NCBI GenBank assembly: GCA_020851255.1
Contig: JADZDA010000011.1
Span: forward strand, 1 to 63,541
Source of the DNA: Burkholderiales bacterium
GTDB lineage: Bacteria > Pseudomonadota > Gammaproteobacteria > Burkholderiales > Casimicrobiaceae
Reading direction: 5' to 3'
Length of the DNA stretch: 63,541 nt
The first letter of the stretch is position 1; the number at the start of each line of letters is the position of its first letter. The notes under the pieces were generated by a model, which saw nothing but the letters and a program-made list of their open reading frames with translations, was not told where the DNA came from and did not search any database. Positions 29,987 through 39,688 of this stretch are shown piece after piece. The translations under genes and the position numbers were made by a program.

Positions 29987-30175
29987 GTGTCCCGTTCCGG
30001 AGGTTCCTTGCCGAATCGCGGCGCAGCGTCCCCCGGCGGTCGCGCAAGGGCGACGAGAAAGGCGCGCGGCGCGGCGCCGGTCGCAGCCGGGTTCGGGAAT
30101 ACCCGCAAGACCGGCAGCAATGCAGCGCGTCATTTCTCGCTAGTCCTTGGGCAAGGAATCTCCGGAACGGGACAC
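29987..30175. mobile_element. 189-bp MITE-like element with 26-bp terminal inverted repeats (25/26 identical)
   Basis: GTGTCCCGTTCCGGAGGTTCCTTGCC at left; reverse complement of GTGTCCCGTTCCGGAGATTCCTTGCC at right; no credible ORF inside. Confidence 0.75.
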
Positions 30176-30948
30176 TAGGCCGGAGGAGCCGGCTCGGCCC
30201 GGGGCGGCTCGGAGAACGGCGAGTCCGCGCCGGCGAAGATCGCGTCGAGCAGCGCGGATTCGCGCTCGCGGATGGTCGCGAGGAACTCGGCCGCGCCGCC
30301 CATCCGGTGGAACGCGGAGAATCCGCGCTCGAGGAAGGTCTGCAGCTCGTCGAGGCCCGCGAGCCGCGCGGGCTTGCGCATCATCGTGAGCGCGCTGCGG
30401 ATCAGCGGCTTCTTCACATAGCGATCGAGCGCCTCGCCGACGTCGACGATCAGCGCGACCTGCCGCCGCCGGTCGCCCTCGCGGCCGGTGCGGCGCAGCG
30501 CGCGGCAGTAGTCGTCGACGCCGAACGCGCCGTCCCCCGACGGCAGATGCGCGAGCATCGCCGCATCGAGCTCGTGAGACAGCGCCGACAGCTCCATCGC
30601 GCGCGCCACCGTTTCGACCACGCGCTCCGGCAAGAGCCGCGTCATCGCCGGAACCACGCGGGAGAGGTCGGCGTCGCGCCGGCTGAAATCCTGCGGCCCG
30701 TACAGGTCGGACTGGAAGAACGCGATCGCGTCCCGGTAGCGGGGCTCGCTCGCGAGGTCGGCGTAGGTCGCCGCGAGACGGCGGGACTGCCAGTCGGACA
30801 GCCGGGCGAGCGCGCGGGCGACGCCCGGGTCGGCCGCCCGTCCGGCATGCAGCGCGTGCGCCCGCTCGAGCGAGCGGACGAGCGCACGGGCGGCGGAGTG
30901 CGCGCCCGCATCGGCGGTCGTCGCTTCGGGGTACCTTGCCGAACTCAT
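30175..30948 (-). CDS. FFLEELY-motif family protein (variant FFQSDLY)
   Basis: RYRDAIAFFQSDLYGPQDFSRRDADLSRVVPAMTRLLPE. Confidence 0.7.
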   Translation of the reverse strand: MSSARYPEATTADAGAHSAARALVRSLERAHALHAGRAADPGVARALARLSDWQSRRLAATYADLASEPRYRDAIAFFQSDLYGPQDFSRRDADLSRVVPAMTRLLPERVVETVARAMELSALSHELDAAMLAHLPSGDGAFGVDDYCRALRRTGREGDRRRQVALIVDVGEALDRYVKKPLIRSALTMMRKPARLAGLDELQTFLERGFSAFHRMGGAAEFLATIRERESALLDAIFAGADSPFSEPPRAEPAPPA

Positions 30949-31054
30949 CTGGGCGCAAGTCTAGCGCCAGACCGACCGGACGCGTGCGAGGGCATTAGGT
31001 GGAAGACTCTAGTATCGGAAGATACCGTGACGCCACCGCGCCAAGGCCAGACCG

Positions 31055-31612
31055 GTGGAACCCGAGCCTACGGCGACACGCGTCGCCGCCCCTTCCCGAC
31101 GTCGCTTCCTGCAGGCGGGCGCCGCCGGCGCGGTCGTGCTCGCGATCGCGTCGGCCGCCGTCTGGATCCGGTCGCGCGAACGCGAAGCCGGCATGTTCCC
31201 CCCGCTCGCCGCGGACGCGCGCGCCGTCGTGTCCGCGATCGTGCCGGCGATGCTCGCCACGGCGCTGCCGCAGGATCCCGCGGCGCGGCGCTCCGCGATC
31301 GCCGACACGGTCGCCGCGATCGAGCGCGCGATCGCCGGACTCGCGCCCGCCGCCCGCGACGAACTCGCGCGCCTGTTCTCCCTGCTCACGCTCACGCCCG
31401 GCCGGCGCGTGTTCGCCGGCGTCGCGTCGCCCTGGAACGAAGCCCCACCGGACGAGATCGAGGCCTTCCTCGCGCGCTGGCAGTCGAGCCGCTGGGCGCT
31501 GAAACGCAGCGCCTACGACGGGCTGCACCAGCTCGTGATGGCGGCGTGGTACGCGCAGCCGCGCGCCTGGGCGAGCATCGGTTACCCGGGCTCCCCGTCG
31601 CTCGCCGTGTGA
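31055..31612 (+). CDS. Tat-signal small protein, gluconate 2-dehydrogenase subunit 3-like
   Basis: SRRRFLQAGAAGAVVLAIASA twin-arginine N terminus; immediately upstream of a GMC oxidoreductase. Confidence 0.65.
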   Translation: MEPEPTATRVAAPSRRRFLQAGAAGAVVLAIASAAVWIRSREREAGMFPPLAADARAVVSAIVPAMLATALPQDPAARRSAIADTVAAIERAIAGLAPAARDELARLFSLLTLTPGRRVFAGVASPWNEAPPDEIEAFLARWQSSRWALKRSAYDGLHQLVMAAWYAQPRAWASIGYPGSPSLAV

Positions 31613-31616
31613 CGCC

Positions 31617-33239
31617 ATGAGCGACCCGATCCCCCGGATTCCCGACCCGATCAAGGCCGGCCTCGCCGCCGGATGGGACGTCGTCGACGCTTCGCGGCTT
31701 GCCGCCGACCTCCACATCGAGGCCGACGTGGCGATCGTCGGCAGCGGCGCGGGCGGCGGCACCGCGGCCGAGACGCTGGCGCTCGCCGGCCTCAAGGTCG
31801 TCGTGCTCGAGGAAGGCCCCCTGCGTTCGTCCAGCGACTTCCGGATGCGCGAATCCGACGCCTATCCCGAGCTCTACCAAGAGTCGGCGGCGCGCAAGAC
31901 CGCGGACAAGGCGATCGCGATCTACCAGGGCCGCTGCGTCGGCGGCGGCACGACCGTCAACTGGACGAGTTCGTTCCGCACGCCGCCGGCCACGCTCGCG
32001 CACTGGGCGCGCGCGCATGCGATCCCGGGACTGTCGGCCGAAGCGATGGCCCCGTGGTTCGCGAAGATGGAGGCGCGCCTGGGCATCGCGCCCTGGGACA
32101 CCGCGCCCAATCCGAACAACGCGGCGCTCGCACGCGGCGCCGCGAAGCTCGGTGCGGGCAGCGACTCGATCCGGCGCAACGTCCGCGGCTGCTGGAACCT
32201 GGGCTACTGCGGCATGGGCTGCCCGACCAACGCGAAGCAGTCGATGCTGGTCACGACCCTGCCGAGCGCCCTCGCGCGCGGCGCGAAGCTCGTCACGCGC
32301 GTGCGCGCCCAGCGGTACGTGCTCGCCGGCGAGCGCATCGACCGCCTGGAGGCGTGGGCGCTCGACGCGTCGGGCACGACGCCGACGGCGCGGCGCGTGG
32401 TCGTGCGGGCGCGCGTCCATGTCGCCGCGGCGGGCGCGATCGGCACGCCGGCGCTGCTCCTGCGCAGCAACGTCCCCGATCCGCACGACCTGGTCGGCAG
32501 GCGCACGTTCCTGCACCCGACCGTCGTGTCCGCGGCGCTGATGCCCGATCGCGTCGACGGCTTCCGCGGCGCGCCGCAGACCGTCTATTCCGACCACCAT
32601 CTCGATCGCTACGCGGCCGATGGCCCGATCGGCTTCAAGCTCGAGGCGGCTCCGATCCACCCGGTGCTGACCGCGATCACGCTGCCCGGTCACGGCGAGG
32701 CGCACGCGGCCTGGATGCGAGAGCTGCCGCGCCTGCACGTCCAGATCGCGTTGCTGCGCGACGGCTTCCACCCGGCGAGCCCCGGAGGCCGCGTGCTGCT
32801 GCGCGACGACGGCACGCCGGTGCTCGACTACCCGCTCGGCGACTACGTGTTCGACGGCGTGCGTCGCGCGTTCCTCGCGATGGCCGAACTGCAGTTCGCC
32901 GCCGGCGCGCGGGCCGTGATGCCGGTGCACGGCGCCGGCGAGTCCTGGACGTCGCCGGCCGCCGCGCGCGCGGCGATCGAGCGCTTCGACCTGGCGCCGC
33001 TCGCGACGCCGGTCCTGTCCGCGCACGTGATGGGCGGCGCGCCGCTGGGGCCGGACGAAGCGACCTCGGTCGTCGTCCCGGACGGACGCCACCACCACCT
33101 CGGCGGTCTCTACGTGCTCGACGGCTCGCTCTTCCCCACGTCGATCGGCGCCAATCCGCAGCTGTCGATCTACGGCCTGGTGGCGAAACTCGCGCACGGG
33201 CTCGCCGGCTCGCTCGCCGGTCGTACGGCCGCCGAGTGA
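31617..33239 (+). CDS. GMC family oxidoreductase (long-chain alcohol oxidase-like)
   Basis: EADVAIVGSGAGGGTAAETLALAG FAD motif; RCVGGGTTVNW; GCWNLGYCGMGCPTNAKQSM. Confidence 0.88.
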   Translation: MSDPIPRIPDPIKAGLAAGWDVVDASRLAADLHIEADVAIVGSGAGGGTAAETLALAGLKVVVLEEGPLRSSSDFRMRESDAYPELYQESAARKTADKAIAIYQGRCVGGGTTVNWTSSFRTPPATLAHWARAHAIPGLSAEAMAPWFAKMEARLGIAPWDTAPNPNNAALARGAAKLGAGSDSIRRNVRGCWNLGYCGMGCPTNAKQSMLVTTLPSALARGAKLVTRVRAQRYVLAGERIDRLEAWALDASGTTPTARRVVVRARVHVAAAGAIGTPALLLRSNVPDPHDLVGRRTFLHPTVVSAALMPDRVDGFRGAPQTVYSDHHLDRYAADGPIGFKLEAAPIHPVLTAITLPGHGEAHAAWMRELPRLHVQIALLRDGFHPASPGGRVLLRDDGTPVLDYPLGDYVFDGVRRAFLAMAELQFAAGARAVMPVHGAGESWTSPAAARAAIERFDLAPLATPVLSAHVMGGAPLGPDEATSVVVPDGRHHHLGGLYVLDGSLFPTSIGANPQLSIYGLVAKLAHGLAGSLAGRTAAE

Positions 33240-33341
33240 CATCGCGCGCTTTAGGATGTTTGCTCTAGCGATCCGCCGCTAAAGTGCATCATCGCCGCGG
33301 CGTCGTCCGCGGCACGGATCCAATCACCTCAGGAGATATCG

Positions 33342-33827
33342 ATGGCCACGTCCTCGTACGCCCGCACCCTTCCCACCGGCGAGGCGCTGCTCGCCGCTTC
33401 CCGCCAGGTCTGGCTCGCCGGACTGGGCGCCGCGGTCGTCTCCCGCGAGTGGGCGCACAACGAAGCCGGTCAGGTGTTCCGCACGCTGGTCCGCGAAGGC
33501 ACCGCGATCGAGGCGCGCACGTTCCGCATCGTCGGCGACGGCATCGAGACCGGGTTCACCCGCGCCAACGCGCTGTGGCGGCGCACGCGCGACACCGTGA
33601 CCGGCACCGTGAAGGCGTACGCCGAGACGGCGACGACGCTGGTGCGCGAGACGCTGCCGCGCAACCTGCCCAAGCTCGACCTGCCCGCGACCCTGCGCCG
33701 GGTGATGCCGCCGAAGGCGAAGGCCGCCCGCGCGAAGCGCGCGGTCAAGTCGCGCACGACGCGCGCGAAGACGGCCGCCCCGCGGACGGTGAAGCGGGCG
33801 AAGAAGCGCGCGACGAAGCGCGCGTAG
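33342..33827 (+). CDS. phasin family protein with basic histone-like C-terminal tail
   Basis: ASRQVWLAGLGAAVVSREWAHNEAGQVFRTLVREG (compare SSRQIWLAGLGAFSRAQAEGQKVFDTLVKQG at 40 kb); KAKAARAKRAVKSRTTRAKTA tail. Confidence 0.75.
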   Translation: MATSSYARTLPTGEALLAASRQVWLAGLGAAVVSREWAHNEAGQVFRTLVREGTAIEARTFRIVGDGIETGFTRANALWRRTRDTVTGTVKAYAETATTLVRETLPRNLPKLDLPATLRRVMPPKAKAARAKRAVKSRTTRAKTAAPRTVKRAKKRATKRA

Positions 33828-33914
33828 CGCGATACACTGGACGCATCCGACCGCCGACCGGGACGTCGAGATCCCGGCGGCCGGTCGCAAACCGCGTCCG
33901 CCGCCAGGAGGCTC

Positions 33915-35189
33915 ATGCCGCGTCGTTCGCCGGCCCCGCGCCGCCGATTGCCCGGATCCGCCGGTCCGCCGCGCGGCGGGCTCGCGCGGGCCGGCGGCGG
34001 ACCGCGGGGAGGCCGCGCCGAGATCGGCGCGCTGCTCGCGCTGGCCGACTCGCTCGACGGCCTCGATCTCAACGACTTGGACGTCTACGTCGGCGTCTCG
34101 TCGGGCGGCTTCGTCGCCGCCGCGCTGGCGAACGGCATCTCGCCGGCGCAGATGTACCGGTTGTTCATCGACGACGGCGCCGACGCCGCCCTCAAGCCCG
34201 AGATCTTCCTGCGCCCGGCGGTCGGAGAATTCTGGCGGCGCGCGAACGCGCTGCCCGCGCTCGCCTGGCGCGCGGCGCTCCAGTACCTGCGCGACCCGTT
34301 CCACCGCGGCGTGATGAGCTCGTTCTCGACGCTCGCGCGCGCGATGCCGACCGGCGTGTTCGACAACGGCGCGATCGACGCCTTTCTCGCCCGGCTGTTC
34401 GCCGCGTCCGGCCGCACCAACGACTTCCGCGAACTGCACCGGCGCCTGTACCTGGTCGCGACCAACCTCGACACCGGCGCCTCGGTCACCTTCGGCGCGC
34501 CCGGCCACGACCACGTGCCGATCTCGCGGGCCATCGAGGCGTCGAGCGCGCTGCCCGGACTCTTCCCGCCGGTAGAGATCGACGGCGAGCACTACGTCGA
34601 CGGCGCGCTCAACAAGACGTTGCACGCCTCCGTGGCGCTCGAAGCCGGGGTCCGGCTGCTGCTGTGCGTCAACCCGCTGGTGCCGTTCGACGCGAGCAGC
34701 GCGACACGTCGCGGGCGACTCACCGTCGAGAAGCTGAACCAGGGCGGCCTGCCGCTCGTGCTGTCGCAGACCTTCCGCGCGATCATCCACTCGCGGATGC
34801 GCGTCGGCATGGAGAAGTACCGGACCCAGTACCCGAGCGCCGATGTCGTGCTCTTCGAGCCCGACCGCGAGGACGCCGACATGTTCTTCGCGAACATCTT
34901 CAGCTACTCGCAGCGCAAGCGGCTGTGCTCGCTCGCCTTCGCCAAGACCCGGTACAACCTGCGCCTGCGCGCGGCGACGCTCGGCCCGGTCCTCGCGCGG
35001 CACGGGATCGCCTTGCGGGAGGACCGCATCGCCGATTCGACGCGCGACGTGCGCTCGGCGCTCACCGATCCGCGTGCCGTCCGCGCCGATCCGCGCCGCC
35101 GCCGCAACGTCCGCGGAACCGCGCGCGAACTCGCGCACACGCTCGACCAGCTCGAACGCTGGATGGCCTCCCGGCCGCGCGCGACCTGA
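33915..35189 (+). CDS. patatin-like phospholipase
   Basis: LDVYVGVSSGGFVAAALANGI (GXSXG) and VDGALNKTLHASVALEAG. Confidence 0.88.
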   Translation: MPRRSPAPRRRLPGSAGPPRGGLARAGGGPRGGRAEIGALLALADSLDGLDLNDLDVYVGVSSGGFVAAALANGISPAQMYRLFIDDGADAALKPEIFLRPAVGEFWRRANALPALAWRAALQYLRDPFHRGVMSSFSTLARAMPTGVFDNGAIDAFLARLFAASGRTNDFRELHRRLYLVATNLDTGASVTFGAPGHDHVPISRAIEASSALPGLFPPVEIDGEHYVDGALNKTLHASVALEAGVRLLLCVNPLVPFDASSATRRGRLTVEKLNQGGLPLVLSQTFRAIIHSRMRVGMEKYRTQYPSADVVLFEPDREDADMFFANIFSYSQRKRLCSLAFAKTRYNLRLRAATLGPVLARHGIALREDRIADSTRDVRSALTDPRAVRADPRRRRNVRGTARELAHTLDQLERWMASRPRAT

Positions 35190-35255
35190 GGTTCGCGGCG
35201 TCCGCGGCCGGGGCCGATCGCGCTACACTGGGGCACCACCCCCGCATCGCGTCCC

Positions 35256-35912
35256 ATGGCCGAAAAGAAGCGGCCGCGCCGCACGCGCGAACGCATCCTC
35301 GAGTACGCGCTCGACCTGTTCAATCGCCACGGCGAGCCGTCGATCACGACGGCGCACATCGCCGACGAGATGAACATCAGTCCGGGCAACCTCTATTATC
35401 ATTTCCGCAACAAGGACGAGATCATCGGGGAGCTGTACGCGGCCTACGAATCGGCCGTCCTGCCCCTGTTCGCGTCTCCGCCCGACCGCCGGCCCGGCGT
35501 CGAGGATCTCTGGCTGATGCTGCATCTCCTGTTCGAGCGGATGTGGGAGCACCGGTTCCTGTTCCGGGACCTGGACGAGATCGCGTCGCGCAACCGCCGC
35601 GTCGCCGCACGCTTCTCCGAACTCACCCGCCGCGGCGAACGCACCGTGATAGAGTTGTGCGAAGGCATGATCGCCGCGGGGACGATGGTCGCCACGCCCG
35701 GCGAGACCGCGGCGCTCGCGCGCAACGTCGCGCTGGTCTCGACGTACTGGCTGCCGTTCCAGCGGCTCGAGTCGCCGCAGGCGGACGCGGCGCCCGAGGC
35801 CCGCCTCGACCGCGCCTGCTATCAGGTGCTCGCGCTGGTCGCGCCGTTCCTCGTCGGCGAAGCCCGCGCGCTGATCGACCGTCTGGGCGGCGAGTATCTG
35901 CACGGAGGGTGA
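35256..35912 (+). CDS. TetR/AcrR family transcriptional regulator
   Basis: RTRERILEYALDLFNRHGEPSITTAHIADEMNISPGNLYYHFRNKDEII. Confidence 0.93.
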   Translation: MAEKKRPRRTRERILEYALDLFNRHGEPSITTAHIADEMNISPGNLYYHFRNKDEIIGELYAAYESAVLPLFASPPDRRPGVEDLWLMLHLLFERMWEHRFLFRDLDEIASRNRRVAARFSELTRRGERTVIELCEGMIAAGTMVATPGETAALARNVALVSTYWLPFQRLESPQADAAPEARLDRACYQVLALVAPFLVGEARALIDRLGGEYLHGG

Positions 35913-35916
35913 CGCG

Positions 35917-36693
35917 ATGGCTAAGAAGTGGGTCAAGTTCCCGTACGCGGACAAGTCGCTCGACCGCGACGAGGCCGCGGTGAAGAAGGCGTGGGCGCGC
36001 CTGCACCGTGGCGACGCCGAGCCCGCGCCCAGGTCCGCCGGCGTGCTCGCGGCGTGGACCGCGTTCCACGCGGGTCGTTTCGCCGACGCGGTGGAGCTCG
36101 GCCGCGAGGCCGGAGGCGCCGGCGTCAACGCCGCGGTCAAGGCGCAGGCGATCTACGCGAACTACCTGGAGAAGAACGACAAGGCGAAGCTCGCGCTGTT
36201 CGACGAGGCCGCCGCCTGGGCCGACGAGCGGCGCCGCGAATCTCCGAAGGACGCGAACGCGCACTACCTCTACGCGTACGCGCTCGGCCGCTACGGACAG
36301 GGGATCTCGGTGGCGAAGGCGCTGTCGCAAGGCTTCGGCGGCAAGATCAAGGACGCGCTCACGACCGCGATCAAGCTCGAACCGAAGCACGCCGACGCGC
36401 GGATCGCCTACGGCGCCTACCAGGCCGAAGTGATCGACAAGGTCGGCGGCATCGTCGCCGGCGTCACCTACGGGGCGAAAAAGGACGCCGCGGTGGGGTG
36501 TTTCGAGCAGGCGCTCGAGCTCAACCCGGATTCGGCGATCGCGCGCGTCGAGTTCGCCAACGGGCTGCTCCTCCTGTTCGGCAAGTCGAAGATCGCCGAC
36601 GCCGAGAAGCTCTATCGCGAGGCGTCGGCGACCGCGCCGGCCGACGCGATGGAGCGCCTCGACGTCGAGCTCGCGAAATCCGAGCTCGAGTGA
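35917..36693 (+). CDS. tetratricopeptide-repeat protein of unknown function
   Basis: AIKLEPKHADARIAYGAYQAE..., CFEQALELNPDSAIARVEFANGLLLL. Confidence 0.7.
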   Translation: MAKKWVKFPYADKSLDRDEAAVKKAWARLHRGDAEPAPRSAGVLAAWTAFHAGRFADAVELGREAGGAGVNAAVKAQAIYANYLEKNDKAKLALFDEAAAWADERRRESPKDANAHYLYAYALGRYGQGISVAKALSQGFGGKIKDALTTAIKLEPKHADARIAYGAYQAEVIDKVGGIVAGVTYGAKKDAAVGCFEQALELNPDSAIARVEFANGLLLLFGKSKIADAEKLYREASATAPADAMERLDVELAKSELE

Positions 36694-36712
36694 CCGGCGC
36701 GGGGCCGATCCG

Positions 36713-37630
36713 ATGACCGCCTCCGGACGCGTCGCCGGGGTCATGCGCGCGGCCTGCCTCGCGGCCATGCTGGCGTCCATGCCGGCCGCGATCGCCCAGC
36801 CCAGGGCCGGACCGGCCGAGCGCATCGACACGCTGAAGCGCATCCGCGACACCGGCGTGATCCTCGTCGGCGTGCGCGAGTCGAGCGTGCCGTTCTCGTT
36901 CCTCGACGCCCAGAAGCATCCGCAGGGCTACACGGTCGACCTGTGCCTGCGCGTCGCCGACTCGGTCAAGGCCGAGCTGAAGCTCCCTCGCCTCGAGGTC
37001 CGCTACGTCGTGGTGACCTCGGCGAACCGGATCGCCGCCGTCGAGGAAGGGCGCGTCGACCTCGAGTGCGGTTCCACGACCAACACGAGCGAGCGACAGA
37101 AGAAGGTCGCGTTCGCCTATACGACGTTCGTCGCGGGCATCAAGATGCTGGCGAAGAAGTCGTCGAACGTGACCGCCGTCGAGGACCTGCGCGGCAAGAA
37201 GGTCGTCGTCACCGCGGGCACGACCTCCGAGAAGATGGTCGCGGCGCTGAACGACGAGCGGGTGCTGAAGCTCGAGATCCTCCGGGCCAAGGACCACGAC
37301 GAGAGCTTCCGGCTGGTCGAGACGGGTGCGGCGGTCGCCTTCCCGATGGACGACGTGCTGCTCTACGGCCTCGTCTCGCGCTCCGCGCGGCCGGACGATT
37401 TCGCGATCGTCGGCAAGTACCTGTCGGTCGAGCCCTACGCGATCATGATGCGCAAGGACGACCCGGCGTTCGAGCGGCTGGTCAACCGGACGCTGAACGA
37501 AATGTTCCAGTCCGGCGAGATCCGGCGCATCTACGCGAAGTGGTTCGCCTCGAAGGAGCTCACGGTGCCGATGAGCCCGTACCTGCGCGAAGCCTTCCGG
37601 TTGCCCAACACCCACCCCGCCTGGCCCTGA
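36713..37630 (+). CDS. amino acid ABC transporter substrate-binding protein
   Basis: TLKRIRDTGVILVGVRESSVPFSFLDAQKHPQGYTVDLCLRVADSVKAEL. Confidence 0.92.
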   Translation: MTASGRVAGVMRAACLAAMLASMPAAIAQPRAGPAERIDTLKRIRDTGVILVGVRESSVPFSFLDAQKHPQGYTVDLCLRVADSVKAELKLPRLEVRYVVVTSANRIAAVEEGRVDLECGSTTNTSERQKKVAFAYTTFVAGIKMLAKKSSNVTAVEDLRGKKVVVTAGTTSEKMVAALNDERVLKLEILRAKDHDESFRLVETGAAVAFPMDDVLLYGLVSRSARPDDFAIVGKYLSVEPYAIMMRKDDPAFERLVNRTLNEMFQSGEIRRIYAKWFASKELTVPMSPYLREAFRLPNTHPAWP

Positions 37631-37675
37631 CGGCGCCGCGACGCCGGACCGGGGCAACGCGCCGCGCGGAGCGCG

Positions 37676-39142
37676 TCAGGCGGCGCCCACCGCCTCGGCC
37701 GCGCGTGCCGGGTCGAGGTCGCCGCCCGAGTCCCAGGGGCACATGAGCGTGGTCAGCACCAGCTTCTCGAACTCGTCGCCGAATCGCGCGATCACGCGCT
37801 CGGGATCGGGACACAGGCCACGGTCGGTGACGATGCCGAACTGGACCTTGCCCTCGTAGGAGATGATCGACACGCCCATGCCGATGTCGCCCGACTGCGG
37901 CACCCAGAACATCAGGCTGTCGATGCGCGCGCCGGCGAGCCACAGCGGCTGCCCGGGGCCCGGCACGTTGGTCATCACGGCCGTCGCGTTGCGCGCGAGC
38001 ACCGACAGGAGCGCTTCCTGCAGCGCGCGCGGTCCCGCGCCCATCGCCGCCAGGATGCCGAGCGCGAGCACCGGCTGGTAGCTCCCCTTGAGCGCGTTCA
38101 TGTTGCCGCGCACCGCGTACAGCCGTTAGATCGGATTGCGAATGCCGATCGGCAGGTCGAGGAAGACGAGCCCGAACCGGTTGCCGAGCTTGTAGGCCTT
38201 CTCCATCGGCCGCAGGTTCACCGGCACCAGCGCACGCAGCATGACGCCGTCGGTGTCGTCGCCCCGGTCGCGCAGGTAGCCCGCGAGCGCGCCGGCCACC
38301 GACGACAGCAGCACGTCGTTCACCGACGCGCCCAGCGCGCGGCCGACGGCCTTCACTTCGTCGAGCGGGATCGGATCGGCCCAGGCGACGCGCTTGGACG
38401 CGCCCGGCTTGCCCTTGTATCGCGTCGGCGAATCCTGGCCCATCGTCGCGAGCTTGGCGATCTCGACGGTGAGCGCGCTGCCCTGCTCGGCGAGCGCGAC
38501 CGCCTTCGCCGGGTCGTGCCAGATCGCGGCGCCCCGGTCGACGATCGTGCCGCCGACCTTCATCGCGACCTCGAGCGCGCCGGCGAACGGCTGGACGAGC
38601 TGCGCGACCGGATCGTCGGCGGGCGCCGCCCGTTCCCGTTTCGGCGGATCGAACGGCATGGCCGGCGGTCCGTCGGCACCGGCATCGGTCATCGACAACA
38701 TGACGCGGACGAGCGCGATGCCGTCGGCGTAGCAATGGTGGATCCGGCAGACGACCGCGGCGCCGCCGTCGTAGCCTTCGACCAGGTGGAACTGCCAGCG
38801 CGGATGGGCGGGGTCGATCGGCGTCGCGGCCAGCCGCGACACCAGCGTCTGCAGCTCGGCGCGTCCCCCCGGCGACGCCAGCTTCGCGCGCACGACGTGC
38901 CGATCGATGTCGAAGCCGCGATCGTCCTGCCAGTAGGCGACGCCCGCGGCTTCGACCGGAACCTGGCGGAACCGCCGGAAGACGAGGAAGCGTTCCCGGA
39001 TGACGCGCCTGAGCCGGGCGAGGGCGACGCGCTCGCGGAAAATCAGCACGCCGCAGATCATCATCAGGTTGTGCGGACGGTCCATCCGCAGCCACGCGGT
39101 GTCGACCGCGGAGATCTTCTCGCGCCGGGAGGTGGCGGCCAT
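37676..39142 (-). pseudogene. WS/DGAT wax ester synthase / diacylglycerol acyltransferase, interrupted by an in-frame TAA at 38126-38128
   Basis: HHCYADG (HHxxxDG) active site and SVNDVLLSSVAG in the 5' part (38126-39142); RGNMNALKGSYQPVLAL...NVPGPGQPLW in the 3' part (to 37676), same frame. Confidence 0.85.
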
Positions 39143-39284
39143 CGGGCGTCGGAACCGGGAGGGGGAATCCGGGCGGCGTATCGGGATCGGCGGCGGCCGT
39201 TCGTTGCGGGCGCTTTCGCGTTCGCGCTAAAGTAGCATGAAACCTCCGCGCCGGCGGAGGAGCGAACCGGAGGAGGAGGAGCCG

Positions 39285-39563
39285 ATGGCCGCCGCGCCCA
39301 AGAAGGACGACCTGAAGGCGAAGTTCGAGGCCGCGGCCGCGGCCGCGAAAAAGACCCGGAAGAAGCCGGACAACGCGACGCTGCTCAAGCTCTACTCGTA
39401 CTACAAGCAGGCGACCGAGGGCGACTGCAAGGGCGATCGTCCCGGCGGATTCGACTTCGTCGGCGGGGCGAAGCACGACGCCTGGTCCAAGCTCGCGGGG
39501 ATGAGCAGGGACGACGCGATGAACAACTACATCAAGCAGGTCGACAAGCTCAACCGCGAGTAG
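39285..39563 (+). CDS. acyl-CoA-binding protein (ACBP)
   Basis: LKLYSYYKQATEGDCKGDRPGGFDFVGGAKHDAWSKLAGMSRDDAMNNYIKQV. Confidence 0.9.
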   Translation: MAAAPKKDDLKAKFEAAAAAAKKTRKKPDNATLLKLYSYYKQATEGDCKGDRPGGFDFVGGAKHDAWSKLAGMSRDDAMNNYIKQVDKLNRE

Positions 39564-39632
39564 GGCGCCGCGTTCCGGAATCCGGGGCGGCGCGGCCGCG
39601 GAACCCGCAACGCCCGAGGACCGCGAACGAAA

Positions 39633-39653
39633 AGGCCCGCGTCGCGCGGGCCT
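39633..39653 (-). terminator. rho-independent terminator for the phasin gene
   Basis: Minus strand AGGCCCGCG-CGA-CGCGGGCCT followed by TTTTCG. Confidence 0.75.
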
Positions 39654-39688
39654 CGCCGATGCCGGGGACGCCCCGGCTCGCGCCGGGA

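Noticed and set aside
29987-30178. 63-aa ORF inside the MITE-like element
   Set aside because: Coincides with the inverted-repeat element; no domain or ribosome site
37676-38113. Separate 145-aa gene
   Set aside because: Continues the WS/DGAT reading frame directly after the TAA with conserved C-terminal sequence; treated as one interrupted gene
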